A stretch of 64,000 nt of DNA from Bilabrum cf. latius (Eukaryota > Bigyra: Bicosoecida > Bigyra > Bicosoecida): the NCBI GenBank assembly GCA_965178125.1, contig OZ237738.1, positions 1,426,001-1,490,000 of the forward strand, read 5' to 3'. Below, in pieces: positions 49,715-59,407 of the stretch (position 1 is its first letter; every line of letters begins with the position of its first letter). The notes below the pieces were generated by a model. The model was given only the letters and a program-made list of their open reading frames with translations. It had not been told where the DNA came from and did no database searches. A program made the translations under genes and the position numbers.

Positions 49715-50542
49715 ATGGCAGCATCTGGATATAGCAGTTTGTCCCCGGCGCACTTGGCTGCATCGGCTGCAAAGGCAGCCACTAGGCATTCTTCGTCCCC
49801 TGCAGCTCACGCCATCACCGACCTGAGCTCCACAGACGATGGTGCGCTTGGAATGCTGGATCCGTGCATCCGTGGCGGATTTCGGCTTGTGTACGATCGC
49901 GAGTGCCCGTTTGAGGTTCGCGTACAGGAAGGTGACAAGGGGCCCGAGGACGTTGGCACGCTCGAGGCGATCCGAGCTAAAGTTCTTGTATCCGGCGATG
50001 CCAGGGCCCCGGCTGCAGTTCGAGTTGAGCTTTCTTCTGAGAATGATCTGTTCTTTTAGTACTAGCACGAGTGCTCTTCGGCTGATTTCGCCACCGTGCA
50101 AGAGGAATAGAAGTTGATGGTGGAATTTTCAGACTATGCCAGTGTTCTGTGCAGGAGCCTGAACAGTGCTATCAAGGATCCACACTCGTATTTGGCGGTA
50201 TTTGTCATGCATTCGGATGGTCACGCGCGCCTAGACTTCATCTAGAACATGGAATACAAATTCGTCGAGCTGCTGTCGGCAAACTTCATGCGAACACCCG
50301 ACGCGGCGGTGCGGGAGAGAATAAGTTACAGATACAATACAGTCAAGAGCAAGCTGGCGATGCTGCAGGCTCGGATCAGCGACGTGCAGAAGATCGTCCA
50401 GGCGAAGAACCCCTCCCTGCTCCTCCAGCTGCAGAAGCACGCCGGCGCCGCAGTGGCCGCTGCAACGCACCGGGCAGCGAGTTCCCGGGCTGCAGCTGCC
50501 TCGGGCGGGGACGCGGACCCTTCTGCGGGAGGCGGGAAGTGA
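49715..50542 (+). CDS. SAS6L: SAS6-like protein (SAS6L), coiled-coil-less
   Basis: 275 residues, single exon, TGA stop, four in-frame TAGs (50057, 50063, 50108, 50243). The SAS-6 head domain runs from VYDRECPFEVRV to KLMVEFSDYASVLCRSLNS. LAVFVMHSDGHARLDFI, NMEYKFVELLSANFMR and YRYNTVKSKLAMLQARI follow, then KNPSLLLQLQK. The protein stops right after this, without the long coiled coil of centriolar SAS-6. That is the hallmark of SAS6L, known from the trypanosome flagellum and the Toxoplasma apical complex. The TAG before NMEYKF and the one before KLMVEF are at positions where I expect Gln from family members. The 241 bp to the next gene contain nothing recognisable. Confidence 0.88.
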
Positions 50543-50783
50543 TTGCGGAAGCTGGAGCCTGCGTTGGGTGGGGTCGCAAAAGTGGGGAGGCCTGTGGCCT
50601 CTCATTTCACCCAATCGCAAGGCTTCAAGTTGGCTGTGTGCGGAGTCCGCGTTCGTGTCTCGATGCCGTTGGCATCTCCAAACTCTTTCTCATCTATGGC
50701 TTTGTCTACCACGCGAACATTCAATGCCACGAGTGCAAACATTTGATTCGCCACGGAGCTAGTGAGGCGTTTCTCTCAATTTT

Positions 50784-53426
50784 TCACGATATTGTGCAGC
50801 ACCCGCCGCTCGCTTGAACGGGCGGTTTCCGAGCAGGTGCTCCGAACGCCTAGCCCCCTTTCGGTCGCAACCCAGGTCCCTGCATGTCCTCTGCCGGCAT
50901 GCTGTCCTCCCTATATGCCGCCGATGCCCTCCTCCTCTCGCCGCTCCCCCCTTCCCCTTCCTTGCCTGCCGCTCCACCAGCACCCTCCTCTGGCTCGCCC
51001 AGATCCTGCTCGCCCATCGCAATCATCCGTCCGACTTTGTCAACCGCCTCTCCGCCCTCGCCCTCACCCTTGCCGCCCGAGCCATCTCCGGCCCTGCCCC
51101 CTCTCTTGTTCCCCGGCCTCTTCTTCACCGAGTCCTCGTACATCTCGCCCAGCCGGCTGCTGGTCAGCTCCGCCTCCCGCACCGCCTTCTCGGCTCGAGC
51201 CTCTGCACGGGCCACGGCAGCGCGCGAGGACTCGGCCGATGCCCGGGCCGACTCCGCCTCGGCTTCAAAAGAGGCGACACGGCGCTCCGCATCCTCCACG
51301 GCCGCCTTGCTCCTCGTCGCCTGGGCCTGCGCCGCCTCAAGCTGCCCCTGCAGCCGAGCCCTGTCCTGTCTGGCCTCACTGGCAGTCGACTGAGCCCGCC
51401 TCAGCTGGGCCCTGGCCTCATGAAGCTCGGCCTGCACCCCCGTCAGCTGCCGCTCTGCGGTGCTGGCCCGCTGCTGCCACGCCTCCGTGCGCGCCTGCTC
51501 CTCTCTAGACCTCGCGGCTCCCACCGTCTCGGCCACAGTCGGCAAAATGCCCGCCAGGAAGTCGTTCAGACACGCCTGCCTTGAGGGTCCTTTGGCCCGG
51601 TCTCTGTACCGTGTGACGAGTGAGGACAGGTCCGCGGCGATGGCGGATTCCGTGGCCCACACAATCGCGGAGACCTCCCCCTTGCTTGTTCCCTGGCTAG
51701 AGCTGCCCCCCGCCGGCCCACCCCCGCCCACGTCTCCACCCCTCCCTCCACTGCTGGTGCCTTTTCGCAAGGCATCCAGCGACGGCTCGAGATACTGCAC
51801 GCGTAGCTCTGCCAGCACCGCCATACAATGCACCCTGGAAGCCTCCTTGTTCTCTGCAAGCGCCCTTTCTCGCAGCTGCTGCAGGCCCTCCTGCAGCGCG
51901 CGGAGGTGCACCCCCTGGGCCTGCTCGCCCCCAATGGCCCTTCCCTTGAAGGCCCCTAGAACCCTGTCGCTGAGCCTCTCCATCTAGACCACAACGTCGT
52001 CTTCCTCCCGAGGTAAGGACTTGAGCAAAGCGCCAGTTCCTTCCTCTAGCACCCCTGCCGCCAGCCGACGAGCAGCCTCACACTCGGCTGCCGCGACACC
52101 CTCCCACGCGCCCGTGATTGAAGGCACGGCGTTGTTGTTGATCGCACCCACGTAGGCCGCCGCCAGCCCGCCAAGCACCCGCCCCGTCACCTGCTCACCG
52201 TACAGCGTCTTGGGCTTGAGCCGCACCCCGAAGACCTGCCCAAACAGGGCGTGGAGTCCCCTCCTGAACGCAGGCCTGAGCCGGTGCAGAGGCATGTCCT
52301 CCAGCCTCTGCAGGTCGTCCTCCTGTTCCGTGGGCCTCCTCAGCATGGCACAGTCCCTGTCTCGGAAAAAGCTCTTGAGGGAGCGCCTGGTGCGGTTCCT
52401 CGCCCGCGTGTCCTCCCTGAAGTTGCTGTCGTCCTCCTCCAGTGACTGCTCCAAGTAGTCCCGGGGGGAGAGGCGGGAGCCGTCCTCGGGGTCGATCAGC
52501 TCCAGGGCGAAATCGCGGAGGATCCACAAGAAAGAAGGCAGGAAGGCGGGGAGATCCTGCCCCGTGCCTTCTCTTGCCTGCCCATCGACAGGCCCTCCGC
52601 CAGTTGCCCCCGCAGGTGATGCCCCTGCCCCTGCGTCGCCGCTACTGGGGGCAGCATCAGCATCATCACCATCTCCCGCGCCGCTACCGCTCGAGGCCGC
52701 CACCGCACTCCCGCCTGCGCCCCCACCTCTCGTCTGAATGTGCTTCGTGAGATTCGCAACGAACGAAAGAGACTGGATGGCACCCTCCGAGATGGTCCCC
52801 ACCGAGTTGTAGGCCAGCAGCGAGCACAGCAGGGTCGCCAGCGCGAAGATCCTAGCGTCGTGCTCCTCGCTCGCGTCCTGCGCGCCGAAACCCTCTGTGT
52901 CCAGGACCAGAATGCCCGCACCCGAGGCAGAGGATTCCTCGTGGATGTCCACGGCGCCGTGCCAGCTGTCCTCGTCCTCCTCGTCGATGGCTGCTGCGCC
53001 CGAGCCAGGCCCACCACTGGCCTCGCCGCCAGCCCCGCCCGCATCAGTGCTCGCCTTGGCTTCTTCCTGTGCCAGCTGCTCCTCCTCCGCAGCAACAGAT
53101 GCAAGCCCTCGGCAGACTGCGTCGGCGTCAAAGCACCGTGGGTACAGCCAGACGCCCTTGGTGCAGCTCTAGATCGTGGAGCCCACCTCGAATCCAGAGA
53201 GAGACACTGTCTCGGACTTGGCGGCCCCAGTGCCAGCTCGCTCGGCCTATTCCAAAGTTTGAATCATTCGATTGAGCAGGTAGGACTTGCCAGTCCGTGC
53301 CTTGCCGGCAATGGCTAGAGGAGCAACCGGCCTGCCGATGCTAGCCAGAAACTTCAGCGCATCAGCTCCCACCTCAAATTTGGAGGGGTCCGATGCTGAT
53401 GGGAAAATGAATGGCAAGGGCTGCAT
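50784..53426 (-). CDS. guanylate-binding protein (dynamin-superfamily GTPase)
   Basis: 880 residues, ATG at 53424-53426, TGA at 50784-50786, single exon, TAGs at 53247, 53169, 51984 and 50850. ADALKFLASIGRPVAPLAIAG leads into the P-loop GKARTGKSYLLNRM (residues 41-54). GFEVGSTI-UAG-SCTKGVWLY is switch I, ILVLDTEGFG is G3, and FLWILRDFAL carries the GBP-type RD motif. The C-terminal half is a long Ala/Arg/Glu-rich helical region. GBPs hydrolyse GTP and remodel membranes. In human GBP1 the residue equivalent to the switch-I TAG is Gln. The G-domain is about 500 residues because of acidic low-complexity inserts after switch I and before the RD motif. Confidence 0.9.
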
Positions 53427-53752
53427 GCCTCACTACGCGCGCAGAATGTGAAAGAGTGTATCCAGTACCAGCACGGAGCCGGCTGCTGTGCACGCCGGAT
53501 CAATCAACGGAAACCTTGCTGTCTGCTGCGTTGTACTGGCCCAGTTGGTATCACACTTCGAGTGATGCGCTTGCTAAACTAATCTTTATGTCCTAGCAAC
53601 TATCCGTTCCTCGTAAGGCCGTCTGTATCGCACAAAAAATGAGCGGGTCTCTCCACTGAACGGCAGCGAACCAGAGCGAACCCGGAACCAGCCCCCGAGC
53701 CCCCCCCCAAACGAACAAACGAACGAACCTGCAGGCGGCTGGCTCCTGCTCG
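53427..53752. other. intergenic, no gene seen
   Basis: 326 bp between the start of the GBP gene and the stop of the Obg gene, both on the minus strand. It must hold the GBP promoter. A C-run and AACG/AACA tetranucleotide repeats lie at 53700-53730. Nothing else recognisable. Confidence 0.6.
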
Positions 53753-56587
53753 TCAGACATCCTGCTCGTGCACAGCCCCACTTGCCCCGCTATCCTATGC
53801 CTGCTCCTCCTTCCCTTTGCTATTATCCTGTGCAGCACTCGCGGCATCCATTACCCACCGGAGCGACTCTGCCAGCGCCCCCACATTGCGCCCGTCCCTC
53901 CCGCACACTGGAATCACCGGCAGGTCCGTGGCCATGCGGAGGGCCTTGAGACCCGCCTGCGCCCCCGGCAGGTCCATCTTGGTCGCAACCACCACCGCCG
54001 GCCGCCTCGCCAACTCGGAATCGTATCTCGCGACCTCCCCCTGCAGCGCCTTCAGGTCCTCCACAGGACCCTGAGAGAGCCGGGGGTGCGCCCGCCAACC
54101 GGGACCGGGACCGCCGGCCGCAGCGTCCGCGGCTGCTTCCTTGGCGGCTTTGTCTACCTCTAGTTCATCACCGGCGCTTGCAGTCCCACCCTGCCCTTGC
54201 CCCTGCCCCTGCTCCTCAGCCACCCCTGGCTACCCCTGCCCGTGCCCGTGCCCGTGCGCTTGCCCCATCCTGGCACGCAGGGCCGCCAGAGCATCGGCGC
54301 CCTCGGCGGACAGGCCCTCCTGCAGCGCTGCTTCTCGTGCCTTCTGCTTCTCCTCCTCCATCGCAAGCTCGGCCTGTTCCCTGACAGTCTCCTCTTGTTC
54401 CCTGGCCTCCTCCCTGGCCATCTCGCTTGCCAGCCAGCGGGCGTCCTGCTCCATGTCGTGCCGCACCGACTCGGCCGCGATGTCGACCGACACAGAGGCC
54501 GGGCCGGCGGCATCGACAACGTACACTAGCACGGCAGTGCGCTGCACGTGCCGCAGGAAGTCCCGGCCCAGGCCCCGGTCCTCTGCGGCACCGGCGATCA
54601 GACCTGGGATATCAGCGATCCGCAGCTTGCGACCGTCCTGAAAGTGCACGCTACCCACAACCGGGTGTAGCGTTGTGAATGGAAAGGCGGCTACCTTTGG
54701 CCTGGCCCTAGACACGGATCGGAGGAGCGTGCTCTTCCCAGCGTTGGGGTACCCCACCAGCCCCGCATCCGCCACTGCCTTGAGCTCCAGTTCCAGGAAC
54801 CTGAGTTCCCCAGTCTGCCCCTGAACGTGGGTCGTGTCCGCCTGGTACTGCAGCTTGCCCGGCAGCTGCTTATTCCCTCGGCCGGGTGCGCCCCCTCGGG
54901 CCACGAGCACCTCCTGCCCCTCCTACGTCAAGTCTCCCAGCACGACCAGCCGGTCCGTGTAATCGGCCCTCACGAGGTATGACGAGTGTCCCAGCTGCCC
55001 CTCTCCCTCTCGATCGGACGCCACGGGCCCGAGTGACCGAGCCACGGACTGCCGCCCGCTCGAGGTGCTTCCAGCAGTACCAGTAGCAGAAGCAGCAGTA
55101 GCATCAGCATGACTAGCAGTGGTGCTGGTCGCATCCACATCTGTGTCTGATTCTGGTTCCGAGTCGTCGTCGAAATCCGATTCCGAGTCGGCACCTTCCT
55201 CCAGGACTCGCCTCAGCAGATCGTCGTCTCCTCGTCGCCCGCCGCTACCGGTCGCCACAGGCTACCCTCTGCTTCCCCTGCCCTCCCGGCTGGCCTGCCC
55301 CGTTGATGAGTCATTCATACCGATACCAATCTCGCCAATACTATTGCTATCACTATCGCTGTTGCTATCGCTCCCGTACTCATCGCTCTGCACGCGAGCC
55401 ACCAGTCCCTCCAGCGCATCACCAGCGGCACCCTGCCCCTGCCACCGTGCCCGCCCCACGCCCATGCCCCCAGCCACTACGCCCTCCATTCTGCCACGTG
55501 CTTCGCTATCGATTTCTCTGCTATCGAGCCCAATGCCTCCTTCGTCGTTTTCCTCCCCCTCCCCCTCCCCCTCCCCCTCCTCCTCCCCTTCGCTCTCGCT
55601 GTCCTCTTGCCCGAGCACCTGCCCGCGAGCGAGCGCCCGGCCCTCTGGGCTCCTCCTCGGGGGCATCTTCCCGCGAGGACCACGCTCTAGCACGCCCGCG
55701 CCCATGACAGGGACGTTGTTATCGGCATACTCGTCCCGGAAATCATCGTCATCCTCCAATTCGTCAAAGCTCTCGCCGCTCCCCAGCAGGCCCAGCTCCT
55801 CCAGCGTGTCACCACCTCCCTGCCAGTCCTCGTCGTCGCCTCGGGCGGCTGCAGCGGCCCGAGCAGCGTCGCTGCCTGGAGCTTGTTGTATCTCGGCTAG
55901 AAACTTACCCATCGCTCCCGGAAAAGAGGCCTGTATGTCCGCAGCTGTCTCCTGGATGTTGTAGGTCTGCAAGGCAGTGAATTGGAAGGGAACAGGTAAC
56001 ACTAACAGGACATCGAGTGGCTGCATAAAGGACTTGCATGCAGCTTAGATGAGCTCATGTCTCACTCTGTGCACTTCCTTGACCGTGGTGCCCACAGGCA
56101 CGTGCACGATGGTGTCTCGACCCCTCCCACCACCTTTGTTGCTGCCCTGTGCATCCCTGCCGTGCCCACCATTAAAGACGAATGTGCTGAAGCTGAGATC
56201 GCCTAGTGAGCTCACTGCGCGTATGACTACGTTGCCGCCTCGGCCTCCGGATCCACCGGCGGCCTTGCGCTTCGCCTCCTGCAGCTGCTCAAAGGCAACA
56301 ACTCCTTTACCGCCATTGCCACCGTTGACCTGTACCCTGACGCGATCCATAAAAGTCCCACGCTTTCTTCGTTCGGCACCAACCCCGGCGGAATAACTTT
56401 TGATGCTGTCATCGTCACGACGAGAGCGTGCCGAAACTCGAAAGGTGCGCCTGTCTTGACGACGGCGTGGTCGTACACTGGCTACTTCTGGTCCCCACAG
56501 TTTCGCTGCACCTGGCCTAGCTGTTTGTATGAAGCAGTACAACAAAGTCCTACATCGATTGGAGAGCTGTGCCCTTTGTCGGAGCAT
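53753..56587 (-). CDS. Obg-family GTPase, organelle-targeted, with split Obg fold
   Basis: Exons on the minus strand are 56587-56066 and 55966-53753 (intron GTGAGA...TTGCAG, 99 nt) for 911 residues, TGA stop, TAGs at 55262, 54923, 54230 and 53795. The start MLRQRAQLSNRCRTLLY looks like a mitochondrial or plastid presequence. The Gly-rich Obg fold (VNGGNGGKGVVAFEQL, GGSGGRGGNVVI, VHVPVGTTVKE) is interrupted after VKEVHR by roughly 290 residues of acidic, Ser/Gly-rich sequence. It resumes at VLGDLT-UAG-EGQEVLVARGG. The G domain follows: G1 GYPNAGKST near 581, G2 FTTLHP, G3 DIPGLI, G4 TKMD. A Glu-rich insert separates G3 from G4. Obg proteins assist large-ribosomal-subunit assembly. The insert is unusual for the family. 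Confidence 0.88.
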
Positions 56588-56679
56588 GGAATCGGTGTTT
56601 AGTGCCGCAAACCCGCCTCTCTACTCGGTTGTAACCTCGAGTTTACACGAAAGGCAACTTGCTCCACATTCTCGGTAAC
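56588..56679. promoter_or_regulatory. divergent promoter, Obg / Dre2
   Basis: Only 92 bp between opposed start codons, the tightest such pair in the window. Confidence 0.45.
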
Positions 56680-57922
56680 ATGTCCGTTTCTGACGTTGCG
56701 CCAGGAAGCTATGTCAAGGTGTATGCTGATGGAGTCTGGTGGCAGGGGCTTGCATTGCAGCTGCTGGATCGTGGCGCCAAGGTGCAGCGCCAGCCGCTCG
56801 AAGGTGAGAACGAAAAGAGACGTGGCAGAGACACGTGCCAGTTCCCTCGCGGCCACTGGACGCAATCTTAAGGCATTTAGCTGTACAAAGTTCGGTTGTT
56901 TTGCACCATGATGACCTTGTTTGGCCAATTCGAGTTTGTTATGCGCAGGCGCTTCGATGCATGCTGCCCATTCCGAGCATGCAAACATGGCTATCGTGAT
57001 CCCTAGCTCAGCTGAGGCATCTAGGATTGACTCAGCGCTTGCAAGAGCGCACTCTGCACTCTCAAGTGGTGGCAAACTGGTGGTGCTGCTTCCTGGAGCT
57101 GGCTCCGACGTGGCTCAGTTCAGCGTGCGCGTGCTGGTCGCCGGATTCGAGCAATCGGTGCAGTCGCACGCCGCCGGCATGGGCCCTTGCTTGCTTGCTC
57201 GAAAGTCATCAGTGGCGCAGGCATTATCGGCTGCCGCTACCACCGTTGCGGCTGCGGTTCCTCCGTCCGTCCCGAAGCAGCCCGTGGTCACCCCGGCGAG
57301 CACAGACGCGGTTCCGCTACGGCGCCGCAGAAAGAACAAGGCGTCCGCTGGCTCGAGCGCGGCCTCTGGCTCGGGATCAGGATCCACCATACTTTCTTCC
57401 TCCTCCCCTTCCTCGGGCTGGGACGCGGCAGTGGCCTCAAGCTCTGTGCAGGAGAGCAAGGAGTCCGGTGCTGGTGTGACGAGTGTGCTGGTGGACGAGG
57501 ACGCGCTGCTGGCGGCGGATGCGGGTGCCTTGGACAGCGTGAGCAAGGCTGCAGGCGGGTGCGAGACCAAGCGCCGGGCCTGCAAGAACTGCTCCTGCGG
57601 GAGGGCACAGAGAGAGGAGGCAGAGCTGAGGCAGGGAACAACGGCGGCGGCGGCAGTGGGGGCCGCGACCGAGTCCAAGGACGGCGAAGCAGCGGCAGAA
57701 GGAACGCCAGGCGACGCTGCTGAGCTGGCAGCCAAGGCGCAGGCAGCCACGGGGACAGACGCACCGACGAGCGCCTGCGGGAACTGCTTCCGGGGGGATG
57801 CCTTCCGCTGTGCCTCGTGCCCGTACAAGGGGCTGCCCGCATTCAAGCCGGGGATGGGGGCGCAGCTGGTGCTGGATGTGGGAGGCACGGGGGATCTGGA
57901 TGCTCCGATCGAGACGGAGTGA
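56680..57922 (+). CDS. CIAPIN1: anamorsin / Dre2 (CIAPIN1), cytosolic Fe-S assembly
   Basis: Exons 56680-56803 and 56949-57922 (intron GTGAGA...GCGCAG, 145 nt) give 365 residues, TGA stop, no TAG. The N-terminal methyltransferase-like domain is short ([18 protein letters not shown]..., [11 protein letters not shown]). A Ser/Ala linker leads to the two cluster-binding motifs: the CIAPIN Cys motif [14 protein letters not shown] and the C-terminal [19 protein letters not shown], followed by LPAFKPG. Dre2 passes electrons from Tah18/NDOR1 to the cytosolic iron-sulfur assembly machinery. All eight motif cysteines are present. Confidence 0.95.
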
Positions 57923-58640
57923 GCATCAGCGGCGGGGAGGCACCTGTGGCCTCTGCTCGCCCTCGGGTGTTTGCTTGCTGATCCAATGGTCGAGTGAGAT
58001 TTGAACGAATTGGTGCATGACGCAGCTGTTTCCTTTGCTATTTCGTGGAATTTCTTCACAGAGGTCAATACACCCGACAGCTGCATTGCTGCAGCAAGAG
58101 CGACAGACCTTGATGATCCCACGTCTCGGCCGCCCCTAGATCTATGCTCGAAACCGCTTAGATTGGAATCTCTTGCGCTACCGCTGCCTGTCTGCCCGAA
58201 CACGACAACGCACGGCCCAGCCTCCCAAGTAACCAAAGTTTCTACAGTCAAGTGGTCCTGAAAGCTGTGCTCCCACCGGTTTCACGGATTACAGAACCGC
58301 GCGGCCTGCACTAGCAGGCAGCTGCTCGCGGCCAATGCTCGCTCACCCGCAACACCGCGCAGTCCACCCTCTCACGACCGCGCCCTGTGCTCGTCACATG
58401 CGCCACGAAGCACAAAGTACACGTGGCAACTATCTTTAATGGCCCCCACTCAAATTCTAGCCCGTACACTGCACATCGCTAGTCCTCCAAGCCACTGGAG
58501 ACGGTGGCTCGAGTAGACCTCGTGCACTGGGCCCACTCCTGCGCCGAAGCAATGCTACCCTAGTCTATATTGTGGCGCGATAGATCACGCGTGCTGCAGA
58601 TTTATGCTGCATGCACGCATGCGTTTATCCCACGTGAGCC
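57923..58640. other. intergenic, no gene recognised
   Basis: 718 bp between convergent Dre2 and SmD3. I see no conserved protein, tRNA cloverleaf or Sm-site RNA. Short open frames occur but lack family resemblance. It is less GC-rich than the flanking coding sequence. Confidence 0.55.
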
Positions 58641-58988
58641 TCAGGTAGGCTTGTAGATGCTCTTGCGCTTCTTCGCTGCCGCCGCGCGCTCTGCCTCTGC
58701 AGCCTCCACGCGCTCCTTGGCCTCCTCCACCCGCTTGAATAGCGGTGCATTCTTCAGCATATCCGGTAAAACTATGAATCTAACTGCGCTACCACGCAAG
58801 AAAACGTGATCCATTCGGGCAACCTTCCCTGACTTTGATCTGGCAGTGACCGCAGACAGGTGACAGTTCATGTTTGGCTCTGCCTCGTCAAGCTGACCCC
58901 TGTACACTTCTCCGGTGGTCAGCTCAACGATGACTGGGTGGCCCTCGCCTTCGTGCAGAAGCTTGATGGGGATACTAGCGGACGCCAT
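58641..58988 (-). CDS. SNRPD3: small nuclear ribonucleoprotein SmD3
   Basis: 115 residues, single exon, ATG at 58986-58988, TGA stop, no TAG. IPIKLLHEGEGHPVIVEL, GEVYRGQLDEAEPNMNCHL (Sm1) and HVFLRGSAVRFIVLPDMLKNAP (Sm2) identify SmD3 rather than LSm4, by NMNC and LPDMLKNAP. The C-terminus is short and Lys/Glu/Ala-rich (KKRKSIYKP) instead of the RG-rich tail of animal SmD3. It belongs to the Sm ring of the spliceosomal U snRNPs, consistent with the introns in this window. Confidence 0.95.
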   Translation of the reverse strand: MASASIPIKLLHEGEGHPVIVELTTGEVYRGQLDEAEPNMNCHLSAVTARSKSGKVARMDHVFLRGSAVRFIVLPDMLKNAPLFKRVEEAKERVEAAEAERAAAAKKRKSIYKPT

Positions 58989-59407
58989 TGCAGAGTTGGA
59001 GCTTCTCGAATCGGATCAGGCAAATACCACCTTGTTCAACCAGAAAGTCGGTTGAAAGCACAAATCAAACAGAACTACAGATAGGTGTGAGCCCAGGTGT
59101 TCTCTAGAGCGCACAGAATTCGCCACAAATGGAAGACTTGCCGTCACAGTGTTGTAACGTGGCATTTATGGTTTGTGGAGCTCGCGTTGCGACCAAGACT
59201 TGGGCGATTCAACTTTCTGCGTAGCTGCGGCACGGTGCAGCTGCTTTGCGCGTTCTTACCATTTTCTTGAAGTTTCCTCCGCTCTATTTCTTTTGGTAGC
59301 CGGTAGAGCTGTCAAGGTCTTCTTGCAGTACGCTGGGAGAGCCGGCCCGCGACGCTTGCAAGGTAACGGCAACCACGCAGTGATTGCAGCAGCAAGGAAG
59401 TGCTACG
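58989..59407. other. divergent intergenic region, SmD3 / membrane protein
   Basis: 419 bp. A plus-strand frame from the ATG at 59168, in the same phase as the downstream membrane-protein gene, runs about 70 codons (two TAGs) to a TGA at about 59381. It could be an upstream exon, but the only intervening GT...AG would be 27 nt, far shorter than the other introns, so I leave it out. Confidence 0.4.

Noticed and set aside
57923-58640. tRNA or snRNA gene in the gap
   Set aside because: No B-box-like GGTTCGA with matching arms and no convincing Sm site or stem pattern could be found by eye.
59168-59383. First exon of the membrane-protein gene
   Set aside because: Joining it would require a 27-nt intron, whereas the other introns here are 95-180 nt. 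Kept only as a possibility.
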